Source of the DNA: an uncultured Collinsella sp.
GTDB lineage: Bacteria; Actinomycetota; Coriobacteriia; Coriobacteriales; Coriobacteriaceae
DNA length: 20,702 bases
Assembly: GCA_902494945.1 (NCBI GenBank)
Contig: CABUVF010000015.1
Location: 1-20,702, forward strand
Direction of reading: 5' to 3'
The notes beneath the pieces are model-generated. The model was given only the letters and a program-made list of their open reading frames with translations. It was not told where the DNA came from and made no database searches. This document shows positions 1 to 7,894 of this stretch, one piece after another (position 1 is the stretch's first letter; each line of letters starts with the position of its first letter). Made by a program: the position numbers and the translations under genes.

Positions 1-1
1 C

Positions 2-817
2 GTGCTGTTCTCGCAGTCGCGCTACGAGGAGCAGGGGAGTGGCGACTATCTTAATGCCCCGCTCGACAAGGAGGAGTACGAGGCCTTTATCGAGGCGCTT
101 ACCACGGCCGACCGCGTGGTGCTCAAGGACTTTGAGGGCGGCGATCTGTTCCAGGCATGCCAGCCTGCCGAGGAGGTTGCGCGCACCGGCAAGGATGCCA
201 TCCGCTTTGGCGCCATGAAGCCCGTCGGACTCACCGACCCGCGCACCGGTCGCCGTCCCTGGGCGGCGATTCAGCTGCGCGCCGAGAACAAGGAGAAGAC
301 CGCCTATAACCTGGTCGGTTTCCAGACCAACCTGACCTTCGGCGAGCAGAAGCGGGTCTTTCATATGGTTCCCGGTCTTGAGAACGCTGAGTTCTTCCGC
401 TACGGCGTCATGCACCGCAATACTTTTGTCGACGCCCCGCACGTGCTCGATGGCACCTTTGCCGTGCCCGGTACGAGCGTGCGTCTCGCCGGCCAGATTA
501 CCGGTACCGAGGGGTACATGGAGGCCGTGGCGACGGGTCTGCTCGCCGCGCTCAACACCTATGCCGAGGCTGTCGAGGCCGCTCCTGTCGAGTTGCCGCG
601 CGTTGGTGCGCTGGGCGCGCTCGTGGGGTATGCGACCGATCCGGCTACGGTGGGCTACCAGCCCATGCACGTCAACTTTGGCCTCGTGCCGCCGCTCGAG
701 GACGGCAAACGCCGCAGCAAGCGCGACCGCTACCAGGCCTACGCGGACCGCGCCCTCGAGGCCCTGGATGTCTATCTGGCAACTCGCCCCGATTTGTTTG
801 GAGGCGACCGGTCATAG
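2..817 (+). CDS. trmFO: TrmFO, folate/FAD-dependent tRNA (uracil-54-C5)-methyltransferase, C-terminal part
   Basis: The reading frame is open at the left edge, so this is the C-terminal ~271 residues of a protein of usually ~435-450; the N-terminal FAD-binding Rossmann region is outside the window. TrmFO makes ribothymidine at position 54 of the tRNA T-loop, using methylene-tetrahydrofolate as carbon donor and FAD as reductant. Family blocks are clear: the FQACQPAEEVA block with the conserved Cys (fragment residue 53), the ENKEKTAYNLVGFQTNLTF stretch, the RYGVMHRNTF block, and the C-terminal FAD-contacting GQITGTEGYMEA segment. The stop TAG (815-817) overlaps the likely start of the recombinase gene; trmFO next to xerC is also the order in Bacillus (gid-codV). 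The first codon in the window is not the true start. Confidence 0.95.
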   Translation: MLFSQSRYEEQGSGDYLNAPLDKEEYEAFIEALTTADRVVLKDFEGGDLFQACQPAEEVARTGKDAIRFGAMKPVGLTDPRTGRRPWAAIQLRAENKEKTAYNLVGFQTNLTFGEQKRVFHMVPGLENAEFFRYGVMHRNTFVDAPHVLDGTFAVPGTSVRLAGQITGTEGYMEAVATGLLAALNTYAEAVEAAPVELPRVGALGALVGYATDPATVGYQPMHVNFGLVPPLEDGKRRSKRDRYQAYADRALEALDVYLATRPDLFGGDRS

Positions 818-1734
818 CCTTTGACCTGTACGACACCGTCGACTCGTTTATCGCCTATATCGCACGTGTCGAGGGACTTTCTCCCAACACGGTGACGGCC
901 TATGGCTCGAGGCTGGAGCGCTTTGCTGCCTGGTGCGAGCGCGGGGATATCGATGCTTTCGCTGCCGACGTGCGCACCATTCGTCGCTATCTTGCCGAGC
1001 TTTCGCGTGAGCAGGTGGCTCCCCGAACGCTTGCGGCGCATCTGTCGGCTATCCGATCGCTCTATCGATGGATGGCTGCTGAGGGGGTCGTGGAGGGCGA
1101 TGCGGTCTCGGCAATTTCCTCGCCCAAGCTCCCGCGCGATCTGCCCGGTGTGCTGACGCACCAACAGGTGGAGGCACTCCTCAAAGCCCCCGATACCTCA
1201 ACTCCCGCGGGACTGCGCGATGCGGCGATGCTCGAGCTGCTCTATGCTTCCGGTGCGCGCATCTCGGAGCTTGCGGCACTCAATATGGAGTCCATTGCTT
1301 GGTCCGAGCGAACGCTGCGGCTTTGGGGCAAGGGGAGCAAGGAGCGTATCGTGCCGCTCTATCGGCGTGCTCTCGAGGCGACCCGTCTCTATATAGAGGA
1401 AGGGAGGCCGGAGCTCCTTGCACAGGCAAAGCGAAGCGAGAGTGCGATCGGCCTGCATCCGCTGTTTGTCTCGGCACGTGGAAACCGCATGAGTGCCGCC
1501 ATGCTCAGGAGGCGGTTCCACATGCTCGCGGCGCTTGCCGGCATTCCTGCCGACATCGCCCCGCATGCGATGCGCCATACCTTTGCGACCGATCTGCTCG
1601 AGGGCGGCGCGGACCTTCGCTCGGTTCAGGAGCTGCTGGGGCATGCGAGCCTGTCCACGACGCAGATCTACACGCATCTCACGCCCGATCGGCTCAAGCG
1701 CGCTGTGAGCCAGGCCCACCCCCGCGGCGAGTAG
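814..1734 (+). CDS. xerC: XerC/XerD-family tyrosine recombinase
   Basis: Site-specific tyrosine recombinase, probably resolving chromosome dimers at dif. Counting from codon 814 (306 aa, normal Xer length), it has an N-terminal SAM-like core-binding domain (about residues 10-100, with the FIAYIARVEGLSPNTV segment) and a catalytic domain with the full set of active residues: R149 (SGARISEL), K173 (GKGSKER), H251 and R254 (HAMRHTF), H277 (LLGHAS) and nucleophile Y286 (TQIYTHL). The start is the odd part. The first ATG/GTG/TTG in frame is GTG 892, which would remove ~26 conserved N-terminal residues. The best site is ATA at 814, nine bases after GGAGG (800-804) and overlapping the trmFO stop as ATAG. 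XerC rather than XerD is inferred from the trmFO neighbour only. Confidence 0.88.
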   Translation: MAFDLYDTVDSFIAYIARVEGLSPNTVTAYGSRLERFAAWCERGDIDAFAADVRTIRRYLAELSREQVAPRTLAAHLSAIRSLYRWMAAEGVVEGDAVSAISSPKLPRDLPGVLTHQQVEALLKAPDTSTPAGLRDAAMLELLYASGARISELAALNMESIAWSERTLRLWGKGSKERIVPLYRRALEATRLYIEEGRPELLAQAKRSESAIGLHPLFVSARGNRMSAAMLRRRFHMLAALAGIPADIAPHAMRHTFATDLLEGGADLRSVQELLGHASLSTTQIYTHLTPDRLKRAVSQAHPRGE

Positions 1735-1791
1735 GAGAGGGGTCTCCCGCGCCTCTTACGCCGCGCCGAGGTGTGTGGTTTTGATTGCGGG

Positions 1792-1820
1792 TTGGCAGGA
1801 AGATGCATTCCTGCTATCAT
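1792..1820 (+). promoter_or_regulatory. Sigma-A type promoter of rpsB-tsf
   Basis: A -35 box TTGGCA (1792-1797) and a -10 box TATCAT (1815-1820) are separated by exactly 17 bases, and the -10 is preceded by TG at the extended position (TGCTATCAT). Transcription should start near 1827. No convincing terminator is visible between xerC and this promoter; only short weak stems occur at 1734-1773. Confidence 0.75.
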
Positions 1821-1826
1821 TCATCG

Positions 1827-1961
1827 GGTTGCTTCACGGCAACAGGTTTTTATCACGCACGCGCGGCTACTTCATACCGTGGTGCCCGGGCTTTGGTAGC
1901 ACATGTCCGGGTTGGTTTTGGAGGATGACCCCGCGCGGAGGCAAACCACAGGAGGTTTAAC
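1827..1961 (+). promoter_or_regulatory. rpsB 5' leader, possibly structured
   Basis: About 135 nt of untranslated leader lie between the predicted start of transcription and the rpsB ATG. Visible pairings are GTTGC(1828-1832)/GCAAC(1839-1843), and two competing stems around 1882-1911: GTGC/GCAC (1882-1885 with 1899-1902) and CCCGG/CCGGG (1885-1889 with 1907-1911). The leader ends with a strong ribosome binding site AGGAGG (1950-1955), six bases before the ATG. Ribosomal-protein leaders are often bound by their own product; whether S2 binds here cannot be told from the sequence. Confidence 0.4.
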
Positions 1962-2690
1962 ATGGCTACCAAGATTAATATCCGCACCCTGCTCGAGGCC
2001 GGCTGCCACTTCGGTCACCAGACCCGTCGTTGGAACCCCAAGATGAAGCCGTTCATCTTCGGTGAGCGCAACGGCATCTACATCCTCGACCTCAAGCAGA
2101 CCATCCTCGACGCCGACCAGGCCTACACCTTCGTCAAGAACGTCGCCAAGGGCGGCAACGTGCTGTTCGTCGGCACCAAGAAGCAGGCTCAGGAGGCCGT
2201 CAAGAACGCTGCTGAGCGCGCCAACATGCCCTACATCAACCAGCGTTGGCTCGGCGGTATGCTGACCAACTTCGTCACCATCCGCTCCCGCATCAACCGC
2301 ATGGAGGAGCTCGAGGCCATGGTCGAGGACGGCCGCATGGCAGTGCTCCCCAAGAAGGAGCAGGCTGTGCTCGGCAAGGAGCTCACCAAGCTCCAGACCA
2401 ACCTCGGTGGCGCCCGCGACATGAAGGGTCTGCCCCAGGCTCTCTTCGTCATCGACACCAAGCGCGAGGAGAACGCCATCAAGGAGGCCCAGCGCCTGAA
2501 CATCCCCGTCGTCGCTCTGATCGACACCAACTCCGATCCCGACGAGGTCGAGTACGGCATCCCCTGCAACGATGACGCTATCTCCGCTGTCACCCTTATG
2601 TGCGAGCTCATGGCTGACGCCTGCCTCGCTGGCTCCGGCAAGGAGCAGGTCTCCGAGGCCGAGATGGCCGCTGAGCCCAAGGCCGAGTAA
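1962..2690 (+). CDS. rpsB: 30S ribosomal protein S2 (uS2)
   Basis: 242 aa, slightly shorter than E. coli S2 (241) to mid-size for the family. It binds the head-body junction of the 30S subunit near the mRNA exit and helps dock S1 where present. Diagnostic stretches include GCHFGHQTRRWNPKMKPFI near the N-terminus, the NQRWLGGMLTNF block, and VVALIDTNSDPDEVEYGIP near the C-terminus. The ATG follows AGGAGG at six bases. The codon choice is strongly biased toward a few C-ending codons, as expected for highly expressed genes. It is followed after 45 bases by tsf, the near-universal partner, and both share the promoter at 1792-1820. Confidence 0.98.
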   Translation: MATKINIRTLLEAGCHFGHQTRRWNPKMKPFIFGERNGIYILDLKQTILDADQAYTFVKNVAKGGNVLFVGTKKQAQEAVKNAAERANMPYINQRWLGGMLTNFVTIRSRINRMEELEAMVEDGRMAVLPKKEQAVLGKELTKLQTNLGGARDMKGLPQALFVIDTKREENAIKEAQRLNIPVVALIDTNSDPDEVEYGIPCNDDAISAVTLMCELMADACLAGSGKEQVSEAEMAAEPKAE

Positions 2691-2735
2691 ATCAGTCCTA
2701 TTTAAGTCTTTTTCATCTCTTTGAAAGGAACCACA

Positions 2736-3605
2736 ATGGCCCAGATTACCGCCGCTATGGTCAAGCAGCTCCGCGAGATGACCGACTCCCCGATGATGGA
2801 GTGCAAGAAGGCTCTCGTCGAGGCTGACGGCGACATGGACGCCGCTGTCGACGTTCTGCGCAAGAACGGCCTCGCCAAGGCTGCCAAGAAGGCTGGCCGT
2901 GAGACCAACGAGGGCGCTGTCGCCGCGTTCGTCTCCGAGGATGGCAAGACCGGCGCTCTGCTCGAGCTCTCCTGCGAGACCGACTTCGTCGGCTCCAACG
3001 CCAAGTTCACCGGCTTTGCTTCCAAGGTCGCTGAGGTTGTTGCCACCACCGAGCCGGCTGACGTCGACGCTCTGCTCGAGAAGCCGATGGGCGAGGAGAC
3101 CGTTTCCTCCGAGCTCACCGAGATGATTCACATCATGGGCGAGAACATGAAGATCTCCCGCTTCGCTGCCCGCAAGGCCGAGAACGGCGCGCTCGCTTCT
3201 TACATCCACATGGGTGGTAAGATCGGCGTCCTCGTCGAGTTCGCCTTCGAGAAGGCCGAGACCGCTCAGGCTGAGTCCTTCAAGACCTTCGCTCACGACG
3301 TTGCCCTTCAGGTTGCCGCCGTCGCCCCGATCTGCGCTACCCGCGATCAGGTTCCGGCCGAGACCGTCGAGCACGAGAAGCAGATCTACATGGCCCAGGC
3401 TGCCGAGTCCGGCAAGCCCGAGGCTATCCAGGAGAAGATGGCTGTTGGCCGTCTGGAGAAGTTCTACAAGCAGTCCGTGCTCACCGAGCAGGAGTTCATC
3501 AAGGACAGCTCCCTCACCATCAAGAAGTACGCTGAGCAGGTCTCCAAGGAGCTCGGCGACACCATTACCGTCGTTGCCTTTGACCGTCTGGTCCGTGGCG
3601 AGTAA
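2736..3605 (+). CDS. tsf: Translation elongation factor Ts
   Basis: EF-Ts is the guanine nucleotide exchange factor that regenerates EF-Tu-GTP in the cytosol. With the ATG at 2736 the protein is 289 aa, normal for the family. The N-terminal UBA-like domain (about residues 1-50) has the TDSPMMECKKAL signature that contacts EF-Tu, followed by GRETNEGAV, CETDFVGSN and, near the C-terminus, the MAVGRLEKFYKQSVL block. An in-frame TTG at 2721 would add five residues, but it lies within the ribosome binding site region (GAAAGGA, 2723-2729), so ATG 2736 is preferred. Strong highly-expressed codon bias matches rpsB. A terminator follows directly. Confidence 0.97.
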   Translation: MAQITAAMVKQLREMTDSPMMECKKALVEADGDMDAAVDVLRKNGLAKAAKKAGRETNEGAVAAFVSEDGKTGALLELSCETDFVGSNAKFTGFASKVAEVVATTEPADVDALLEKPMGEETVSSELTEMIHIMGENMKISRFAARKAENGALASYIHMGGKIGVLVEFAFEKAETAQAESFKTFAHDVALQVAAVAPICATRDQVPAETVEHEKQIYMAQAAESGKPEAIQEKMAVGRLEKFYKQSVLTEQEFIKDSSLTIKKYAEQVSKELGDTITVVAFDRLVRGE

Positions 3606-3628
3606 ATAAGCTCTTGTAGCTGGTAATG

Positions 3629-3663
3629 AGCAGGCTGTGGGTTTTACTCACAGCCTGCTTTTT
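3629..3663 (+). terminator. Intrinsic terminator after tsf
   Basis: A perfect 11-bp stem (AGCAGGCTGTG at 3629-3639 with CACAGCCTGCT at 3649-3659), a nine-base loop and a run of five T (3659-3663) form a strong rho-independent terminator, separating rpsB-tsf from the pyrH operon. Confidence 0.92.
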
Positions 3664-3666
3664 CAT

Positions 3667-3693
3667 GGCTCTTATCAGAGCCTTTGATATCAT
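3667..3693 (+). promoter_or_regulatory. Extended -10 promoter of pyrH operon with palindrome
   Basis: TATCAT at 3688-3693 is preceded by TG (3685-3686), giving an extended -10 element; no good -35 hexamer lies 16-18 bases upstream. The place of the -35 is taken by a perfect 6-bp palindrome GGCTCT-tatc-AGAGCC (3667-3682), which could be an operator or only part of the terminator flank. This must be the promoter region of the long operon unless tsf transcripts read through. Confidence 0.5.
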
Positions 3694-3722
3694 ATTGAGA
3701 GTCTAATTAAAGGAGGATCGCT

Positions 3723-4445
3723 TTGTCCGACATCCGATATAAACGCGTGCTTCTTAAGCTTTCCGGCGAAGCACTGATGGGCGACGGCCAATATGGCATC
3801 GACCCCAAGGTTACCGATCATCTTGCCAAGCAGGTCAAGGAGCTGCTCGCCGTTGGCCATGAGGTCGGCGTCGTTGTCGGCGGCGGCAATATTTTCCGTG
3901 GCATGGCCGGCGCTGCCGGTGGCATGGAGCGTGCTCAGGCCGACTACATGGGCATGCTGGCAACCGTTATGAACGCGCTCGCCCTGCAGGATGCCTTCGA
4001 GCATAACGATGTTCCCTGCCGCGTGATGAGCGCTATCCAGATGAACGAGATCTGCGAGCCCTATATTCGCCGTCGCGCTATCAACCACCTTTCCAAGGGC
4101 AACGTTGTTATTTTTGCCGCCGGTTCGGGTAATCCGTACTTTACGACCGACACCGCCGCGGCTCTTCGTGCGTGCGAGATCGGCGCCGAGATTCTGATTA
4201 AAGCCACCAAGGTTGACGGCATCTACGATAAGGATCCCGTCAAGTGCGCTGATGCCGTCCGTTTTGACAAGATTACCTATCACGAGGTTCTCGTTCGCGG
4301 CCTGCAGGTTATGGATTCCACAGCTACGGCCCTGTGCCAGGATAACCGTATGCCTATTTTGGTCCTCAACATCGATGGCGAGGACACCGTTAAGCGCGCG
4401 CTTTCGGGTGAGCCCGTCGGCACGCTCGTCTATCAGGAGGATTAA
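3723..4445 (+). CDS. pyrH: UMP kinase
   Basis: Phosphorylates UMP to UDP with ATP; a hexameric cytosolic enzyme of the amino-acid kinase fold, usually activated by GTP and inhibited by UTP. The 240-aa length is standard. Visible blocks are KRVLLKLSGEAL at the N-terminus (phosphate-binding), VVGGGNIFRG, the RAQADYMGMLATVMNALAL helix, NPYFTTDTAAALRA and the KATKVDGIYDKDP nucleotide-binding region. The start is TTG 3723, six bases after AGGAGG (3711-3716). It is the first gene of an eight-gene run, with the frr ribosome binding site embedded in its last codons. Co-transcription with frr is very widely conserved. Confidence 0.97.
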   Translation: MSDIRYKRVLLKLSGEALMGDGQYGIDPKVTDHLAKQVKELLAVGHEVGVVVGGGNIFRGMAGAAGGMERAQADYMGMLATVMNALALQDAFEHNDVPCRVMSAIQMNEICEPYIRRRAINHLSKGNVVIFAAGSGNPYFTTDTAAALRACEIGAEILIKATKVDGIYDKDPVKCADAVRFDKITYHEVLVRGLQVMDSTATALCQDNRMPILVLNIDGEDTVKRALSGEPVGTLVYQED

Positions 4446-4447
4446 GC

Positions 4448-4984
4448 ATGGCAGAGAACATCACCGCCCACATGGACAAGTCGCTCGAGTCCCTCAAGCA
4501 TAACTTCTCCAAGGTTCGTACCGGCCGCGCCAATGCCAACATTCTGTCCGACATCACCGTCGATTATTACGGTGTTCCCACGCCGGTCACGCAGGTTGCC
4601 GCCGTCAAGACCCCCGAGGCCCACATGCTGCTCATCGAGCCGTGGGACAAGGCACTCATCAATGCTATCGTCAAGGCCATCGGCGCTTCCGATCTGGGTA
4701 TTACCCCCAACTCCGATGGCACCGTCGTTCGTCTTCCGTTCCCGGCTCCCACTGAGGAGCGCCGTCGCGAGCTCGTCAAGGAGTGCCGCGAGTACGCCGA
4801 GCAGGCCAAGGTGTCTATCCGTAACATCCGTCGCGACTTCAACAACAAGCTCGAGCGCGATGAGGAGCTCACCGAGGACGATGTCCGTCGCGAGCAGGCC
4901 AAGGTCCAGAAGCATACCGATGAGTATGTCGCCAAGGTCGAGGAGCTTCTGAAGGAAAAAGAAGCCGAGGTCATGGAGATCTAA
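4448..4984 (+). CDS. frr: Ribosome recycling factor
   Basis: RRF, together with EF-G, splits the post-termination ribosome. The protein has 178 aa against the usual ~185. It shows the expected order: N-terminal helix with SLESLKHNFSKVRTGRANANIL, the beta domain with VDYYGVPTPVTQVA and the PWDKALINAIVKAI segment, and the C-terminal long helices ending in KHTDEYVAKVEELLKEKEAEVMEI. The ATG lies two bases after the pyrH stop and uses AGGAGG (about 4436-4441) located inside the end of pyrH, so translation is probably coupled. Confidence 0.97.
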   Translation: MAENITAHMDKSLESLKHNFSKVRTGRANANILSDITVDYYGVPTPVTQVAAVKTPEAHMLLIEPWDKALINAIVKAIGASDLGITPNSDGTVVRLPFPAPTEERRRELVKECREYAEQAKVSIRNIRRDFNNKLERDEELTEDDVRREQAKVQKHTDEYVAKVEELLKEKEAEVMEI

Positions 4985-4985
4985 G

Positions 4986-5780
4986 GTGCAATACGACGAG
5001 CATAAACTGGTCGAGTACTTTGCCGACGCCCCTGCGGGCGTCGGTTTTTCCGACCTTGACCTCAATAACATTCCGCACCATATCTCGTGCATCATGGACG
5101 GCAACGGTCGTTGGGCCACGTCGCGCGGTCTTGCACGCACCGAGGGTCATAAGGCAGGTATCGTCTCGCTGCGCGAGATCATTACCGCCTGCGTGCGTCT
5201 GGGCGTCGACGTGCTTTCTGCCTATGCGTTTTCTACCGAAAACTGGAACCGCCCGCAGCATGAGGTCAACGTCTTGATGCACCTGTTTGCCAAGACGTTT
5301 ATCGACGAGCTGCCGCTTCTGAAGCGCGAAAACGTGCGCGTTGTCTTTTTGGGTGACATTTCCGCGCTGCCCAAGAAGACCCGCGACGTTTTTGAACGCG
5401 GTCTTGCCGAGTGCGCCGATCACACCGGTATGACGCTGGCGCTTGCCGTCAACTACGGCGCGCGTGCCGAGATTACCCGCGCTGTCCGTCAGATTGCACT
5501 CGATGCTGCCGCCGGTAAGATCGATCCTGCCGCAATTGATGACGACATGGTGGCTTCCCACCTCTATACCGCCGGCCTTCCCGATCCTGAGCTTGTGATT
5601 CGCACCTCTGGTGAGCTGCGCCTTTCGAACTATCTGCTGTGGCAGGTGGCTTATTCCGAATTCTACGTCACCGATACCTATTGGCCCGACTTTGATCGTT
5701 GGGGCCTTGTCGACGCCATTTTGGCCTATCAGGGCCGTGACCGTAGGTTTGGTGGTCTGAGCAAGACCGAGGAGGCTTAA
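4986..5780 (+). CDS. uppS: Undecaprenyl (polyprenyl) diphosphate synthase, cis-prenyltransferase
   Basis: Adds isopentenyl-PP units in cis to farnesyl-PP to make undecaprenyl-PP, the lipid carrier for peptidoglycan and other wall polymers; a peripheral cytosolic enzyme. 264 aa. The catalytic block IMDGNGRWA is at residues 36-44 with Asp38 as the magnesium/diphosphate-binding residue; AYAFSTENWNRP and the C-terminal VIRTSGELRLSNYLLWQ and SEFYVTDTYWPDF blocks, which bind IPP, are intact. The start is GTG 4986, one base after the frr stop, with GGAG at about 4975-4978. The N-terminus carries ~25 residues before the core, a common variation. Confidence 0.95.
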   Translation: MQYDEHKLVEYFADAPAGVGFSDLDLNNIPHHISCIMDGNGRWATSRGLARTEGHKAGIVSLREIITACVRLGVDVLSAYAFSTENWNRPQHEVNVLMHLFAKTFIDELPLLKRENVRVVFLGDISALPKKTRDVFERGLAECADHTGMTLALAVNYGARAEITRAVRQIALDAAAGKIDPAAIDDDMVASHLYTAGLPDPELVIRTSGELRLSNYLLWQVAYSEFYVTDTYWPDFDRWGLVDAILAYQGRDRRFGGLSKTEEA

Positions 5781-5782
5781 TC

Positions 5783-6682
5783 GTGTCCGATCGTCCCAAG
5801 GCATCTGCTCCCAAGACGCCTGTGCGCAAAGCTGCTACTGCGGGAGCGCCTGCAGCGAAGAGCGGCACCGGTTCGTGGCTGGCGGGCTTTATTACCCGTG
5901 CCGCCGCCGGTATCGTCTACGCCGTTGTCTTTATCCTGTGCCTGGTTTTGGGTATCGTGCCCACGGCCATCTTTGTTTCTGTCATGAGCGGTCTGTGCTG
6001 CTATGAGTTTTTCCGTATGACAAGGCTCGATGGCAAGATGGCTAACGAGCGCATGGGTATCGCTGCCGCCGTACTCTTTCCGCTGTCGGCTTTGGGCGAT
6101 TCGATGTTGCTGAATGCCCTGCTTTTTGCCTTGATGCTCGCTGTGGGCATTTGGTATGTCTGGTCGCCGCGTACCCGCATCTCTGATGTGGCCGTGACGC
6201 TCATGGGTCCCATCTACACTGGCTTTATGCTGTCGGCTATCGTGCTGCTGCGCGATGCCGTGCCCGGTTTTGCCGGCGCCCTGCTTTCAGTGGGCGTTTG
6301 CGCGTCCCTTTGGGTCTCCGATTCGTTTGCCTACATCGTGGGCAGCCGTATCGGCAAGCACAAGATGGTTCCCAAGATCTCCCCCAAAAAGAGCTGGGAG
6401 GGGTTTGCCGGCGGCATCTTGGGCTCGGTTTTGATTTGGCTCATCCTGTGGGCGACGCACTTCTACAAGCTCAGCCTGCCCTATGCGCTGCTGTGCGGCG
6501 TGGTCGTGTCCATTCTGGGCGTTATCGGCGACCTTATCGAGTCGCGCATCAAGCGCGGTGTGGGCGTCAAGGATTCCGGCAACCTTATCCCGGGCCACGG
6601 CGGAATGCTCGATCGTAGCGATTCGCTTATCTTCGGTTGCATCACCGCACAGCTGTTGCTGATGATTGGAGGCGTGCTGTAA
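5783..6682 (+). CDS. cdsA: Phosphatidate cytidylyltransferase (CDP-diglyceride synthase)
   Basis: Integral membrane enzyme that turns phosphatidic acid and CTP into CDP-diacylglycerol, the precursor of phosphatidylglycerol and related lipids. The 299-aa protein has a ~30-residue Ala/Lys/Pro-rich cytosolic tail, then several hydrophobic segments. The C-terminal half has SDSFAYIVGSRIGKHKMVP, SPKKSWEGFAGG and the PROSITE-type CDS signature SRIKRGVGVKDSG...PGHGGMLDRSDS, all intact. Start GTG 5783 is placed after GAGGAGG in the uppS end. The TAA stop shares one base with the dxr ATG (TAATG), indicating coupled translation. Confidence 0.96.
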   Translation: MSDRPKASAPKTPVRKAATAGAPAAKSGTGSWLAGFITRAAAGIVYAVVFILCLVLGIVPTAIFVSVMSGLCCYEFFRMTRLDGKMANERMGIAAAVLFPLSALGDSMLLNALLFALMLAVGIWYVWSPRTRISDVAVTLMGPIYTGFMLSAIVLLRDAVPGFAGALLSVGVCASLWVSDSFAYIVGSRIGKHKMVPKISPKKSWEGFAGGILGSVLIWLILWATHFYKLSLPYALLCGVVVSILGVIGDLIESRIKRGVGVKDSGNLIPGHGGMLDRSDSLIFGCITAQLLLMIGGVL

Positions 6683-7869
6683 TGTCCTTCCAGACGACGT
6701 ATGGCCCCGATGGACGCCTTCGCGTTGCCATCCTGGGTTGTACGGGCTCTATCGGCACCCAGGCGCTCGATGTGTGCCGCCAGCATGCCGATCGCCTGCA
6801 GGTGACGGCGCTGTCCGTTAATTCCAGCACCTCGGAGCTCGTTGCCGCTGCCCGCGAGTTCTCGGTTCCGGCGGTTGCCGTTGCCGATGTCGCTCATGGC
6901 GATGACGCCGTGCTGCAGGAGTTGCCCGAGGGAACGAAGCTCGGCGTTGGCGCGCAGGCGGTTTGCGAGCTCGCGCGTCGCGACGATGTCGACTGCGTGC
7001 TCGTCGCTATTGTGGGCGCCGCCGGTCTCGAGGCGAGCCATGCGGCCTTGACCTCGAATAAGCGCCTTGCCCTTGCCAACAAGGAGTCCCTCGTCGTCGG
7101 TGGCGACTTGCTTATGCCGTTGGCGCAACCGGGCCAGCTTATTCCAGTCGACTCTGAGCACTCCGCCATCTACCAGTGCTATCTGGGGGAGAACCCGCGC
7201 GAGGCCCACTGCATTTGGCTCACCTGCTCGGGCGGTCCGTTCTTTGGCCGCACGCGCGACGAGCTCGATCGCGTGACGCGTGCCGATGCCCTCGCGCATC
7301 CCACGTGGGCCATGGGTGCCAAGATCACCATTGACTCCGCCACCCTCATGAACAAGGGCCTGGAGCGCATTGAGGCCATGCATCTGTTTAACTGCGACCT
7401 CGATTTCATTAACGTGGTCGTGCAGCGTCAGTCCAAGATTCACTCTATGGTCGAGTTCGCCGACGGCTCCGTGATGGCGCATCTCGGTGCATCCGACATG
7501 CGTATTCCCATCCAGTTCGCGTTCTCGTATCCCGAGCGTTGGGATACTCCGGCGCCTCGTATCGATTTCCGCGAGCTGGGGCAGCTCACGTTTGATGCTG
7601 CCGACATGGATACCTTCCGCTGTCTGGCACTGGCCGAGCGTGCCGGCAAGACGGGTGGCACCATGCCGTGCGTGCTCAATGCCGCCAACGAGGTCGCCGT
7701 CGATGCCTTCCTGCACGATGGCTGCAGCTTTACCGATATCGATCGCATTGTGGAATCCTGCATGGATGCCCACGATATGCAGGCGGTCGATTCGTTTGAG
7801 CAGCTTCGCGACATCGATGCGTGGGCGCGTGAAAAGGCTGCGCAGGTGCTCGCCGCAACCCGTTCCTAA
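6682..7869 (+). CDS. dxr: 1-deoxy-D-xylulose 5-phosphate reductoisomerase
   Basis: Second step of the MEP isoprenoid pathway: DXP plus NADPH to 2-C-methyl-D-erythritol 4-phosphate; the target of fosmidomycin. With ATG 6682 the protein is 395 aa (family ~398). The NADPH-binding LGCTGSIGTQALDV lies at about residues 18-31; then ANKESLVVGG, the metal/substrate block PVDSEHSAIYQC, TCSGGPF, HPTWAMGAKITIDSATLMNK and QSKIHSMVEF...GASDMRIPI. The frame is open back to 6637 inside cdsA, but ATG 6682 preceded by GGAGG (6669-6673) is the sensible start. Together with uppS and ispG it makes this operon an isoprenoid-supply unit, but the intermediate MEP genes are not here. Confidence 0.97.
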   Translation: MSFQTTYGPDGRLRVAILGCTGSIGTQALDVCRQHADRLQVTALSVNSSTSELVAAAREFSVPAVAVADVAHGDDAVLQELPEGTKLGVGAQAVCELARRDDVDCVLVAIVGAAGLEASHAALTSNKRLALANKESLVVGGDLLMPLAQPGQLIPVDSEHSAIYQCYLGENPREAHCIWLTCSGGPFFGRTRDELDRVTRADALAHPTWAMGAKITIDSATLMNKGLERIEAMHLFNCDLDFINVVVQRQSKIHSMVEFADGSVMAHLGASDMRIPIQFAFSYPERWDTPAPRIDFRELGQLTFDAADMDTFRCLALAERAGKTGGTMPCVLNAANEVAVDAFLHDGCSFTDIDRIVESCMDAHDMQAVDSFEQLRDIDAWAREKAAQVLAATRS

Positions 7870-7894
7870 CCCATAAGGATTGCTTTTTCGTTTT

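Noticed and set aside
1734..1773. Possible terminator of xerC
   Set aside because: Only 5-6 bp stems (GGAGA/TCTCC and CGCCTC/GAGGTG) with long loops or poor T-runs; too weak to call.
1872..3374. 500-aa open frame on the minus strand across rpsB and tsf
   Set aside because: It is antisense to two certain genes, is rich in Leu/Gly/Asp/Val as typical for the complement of strongly biased GC-rich codons, and has no family signature.
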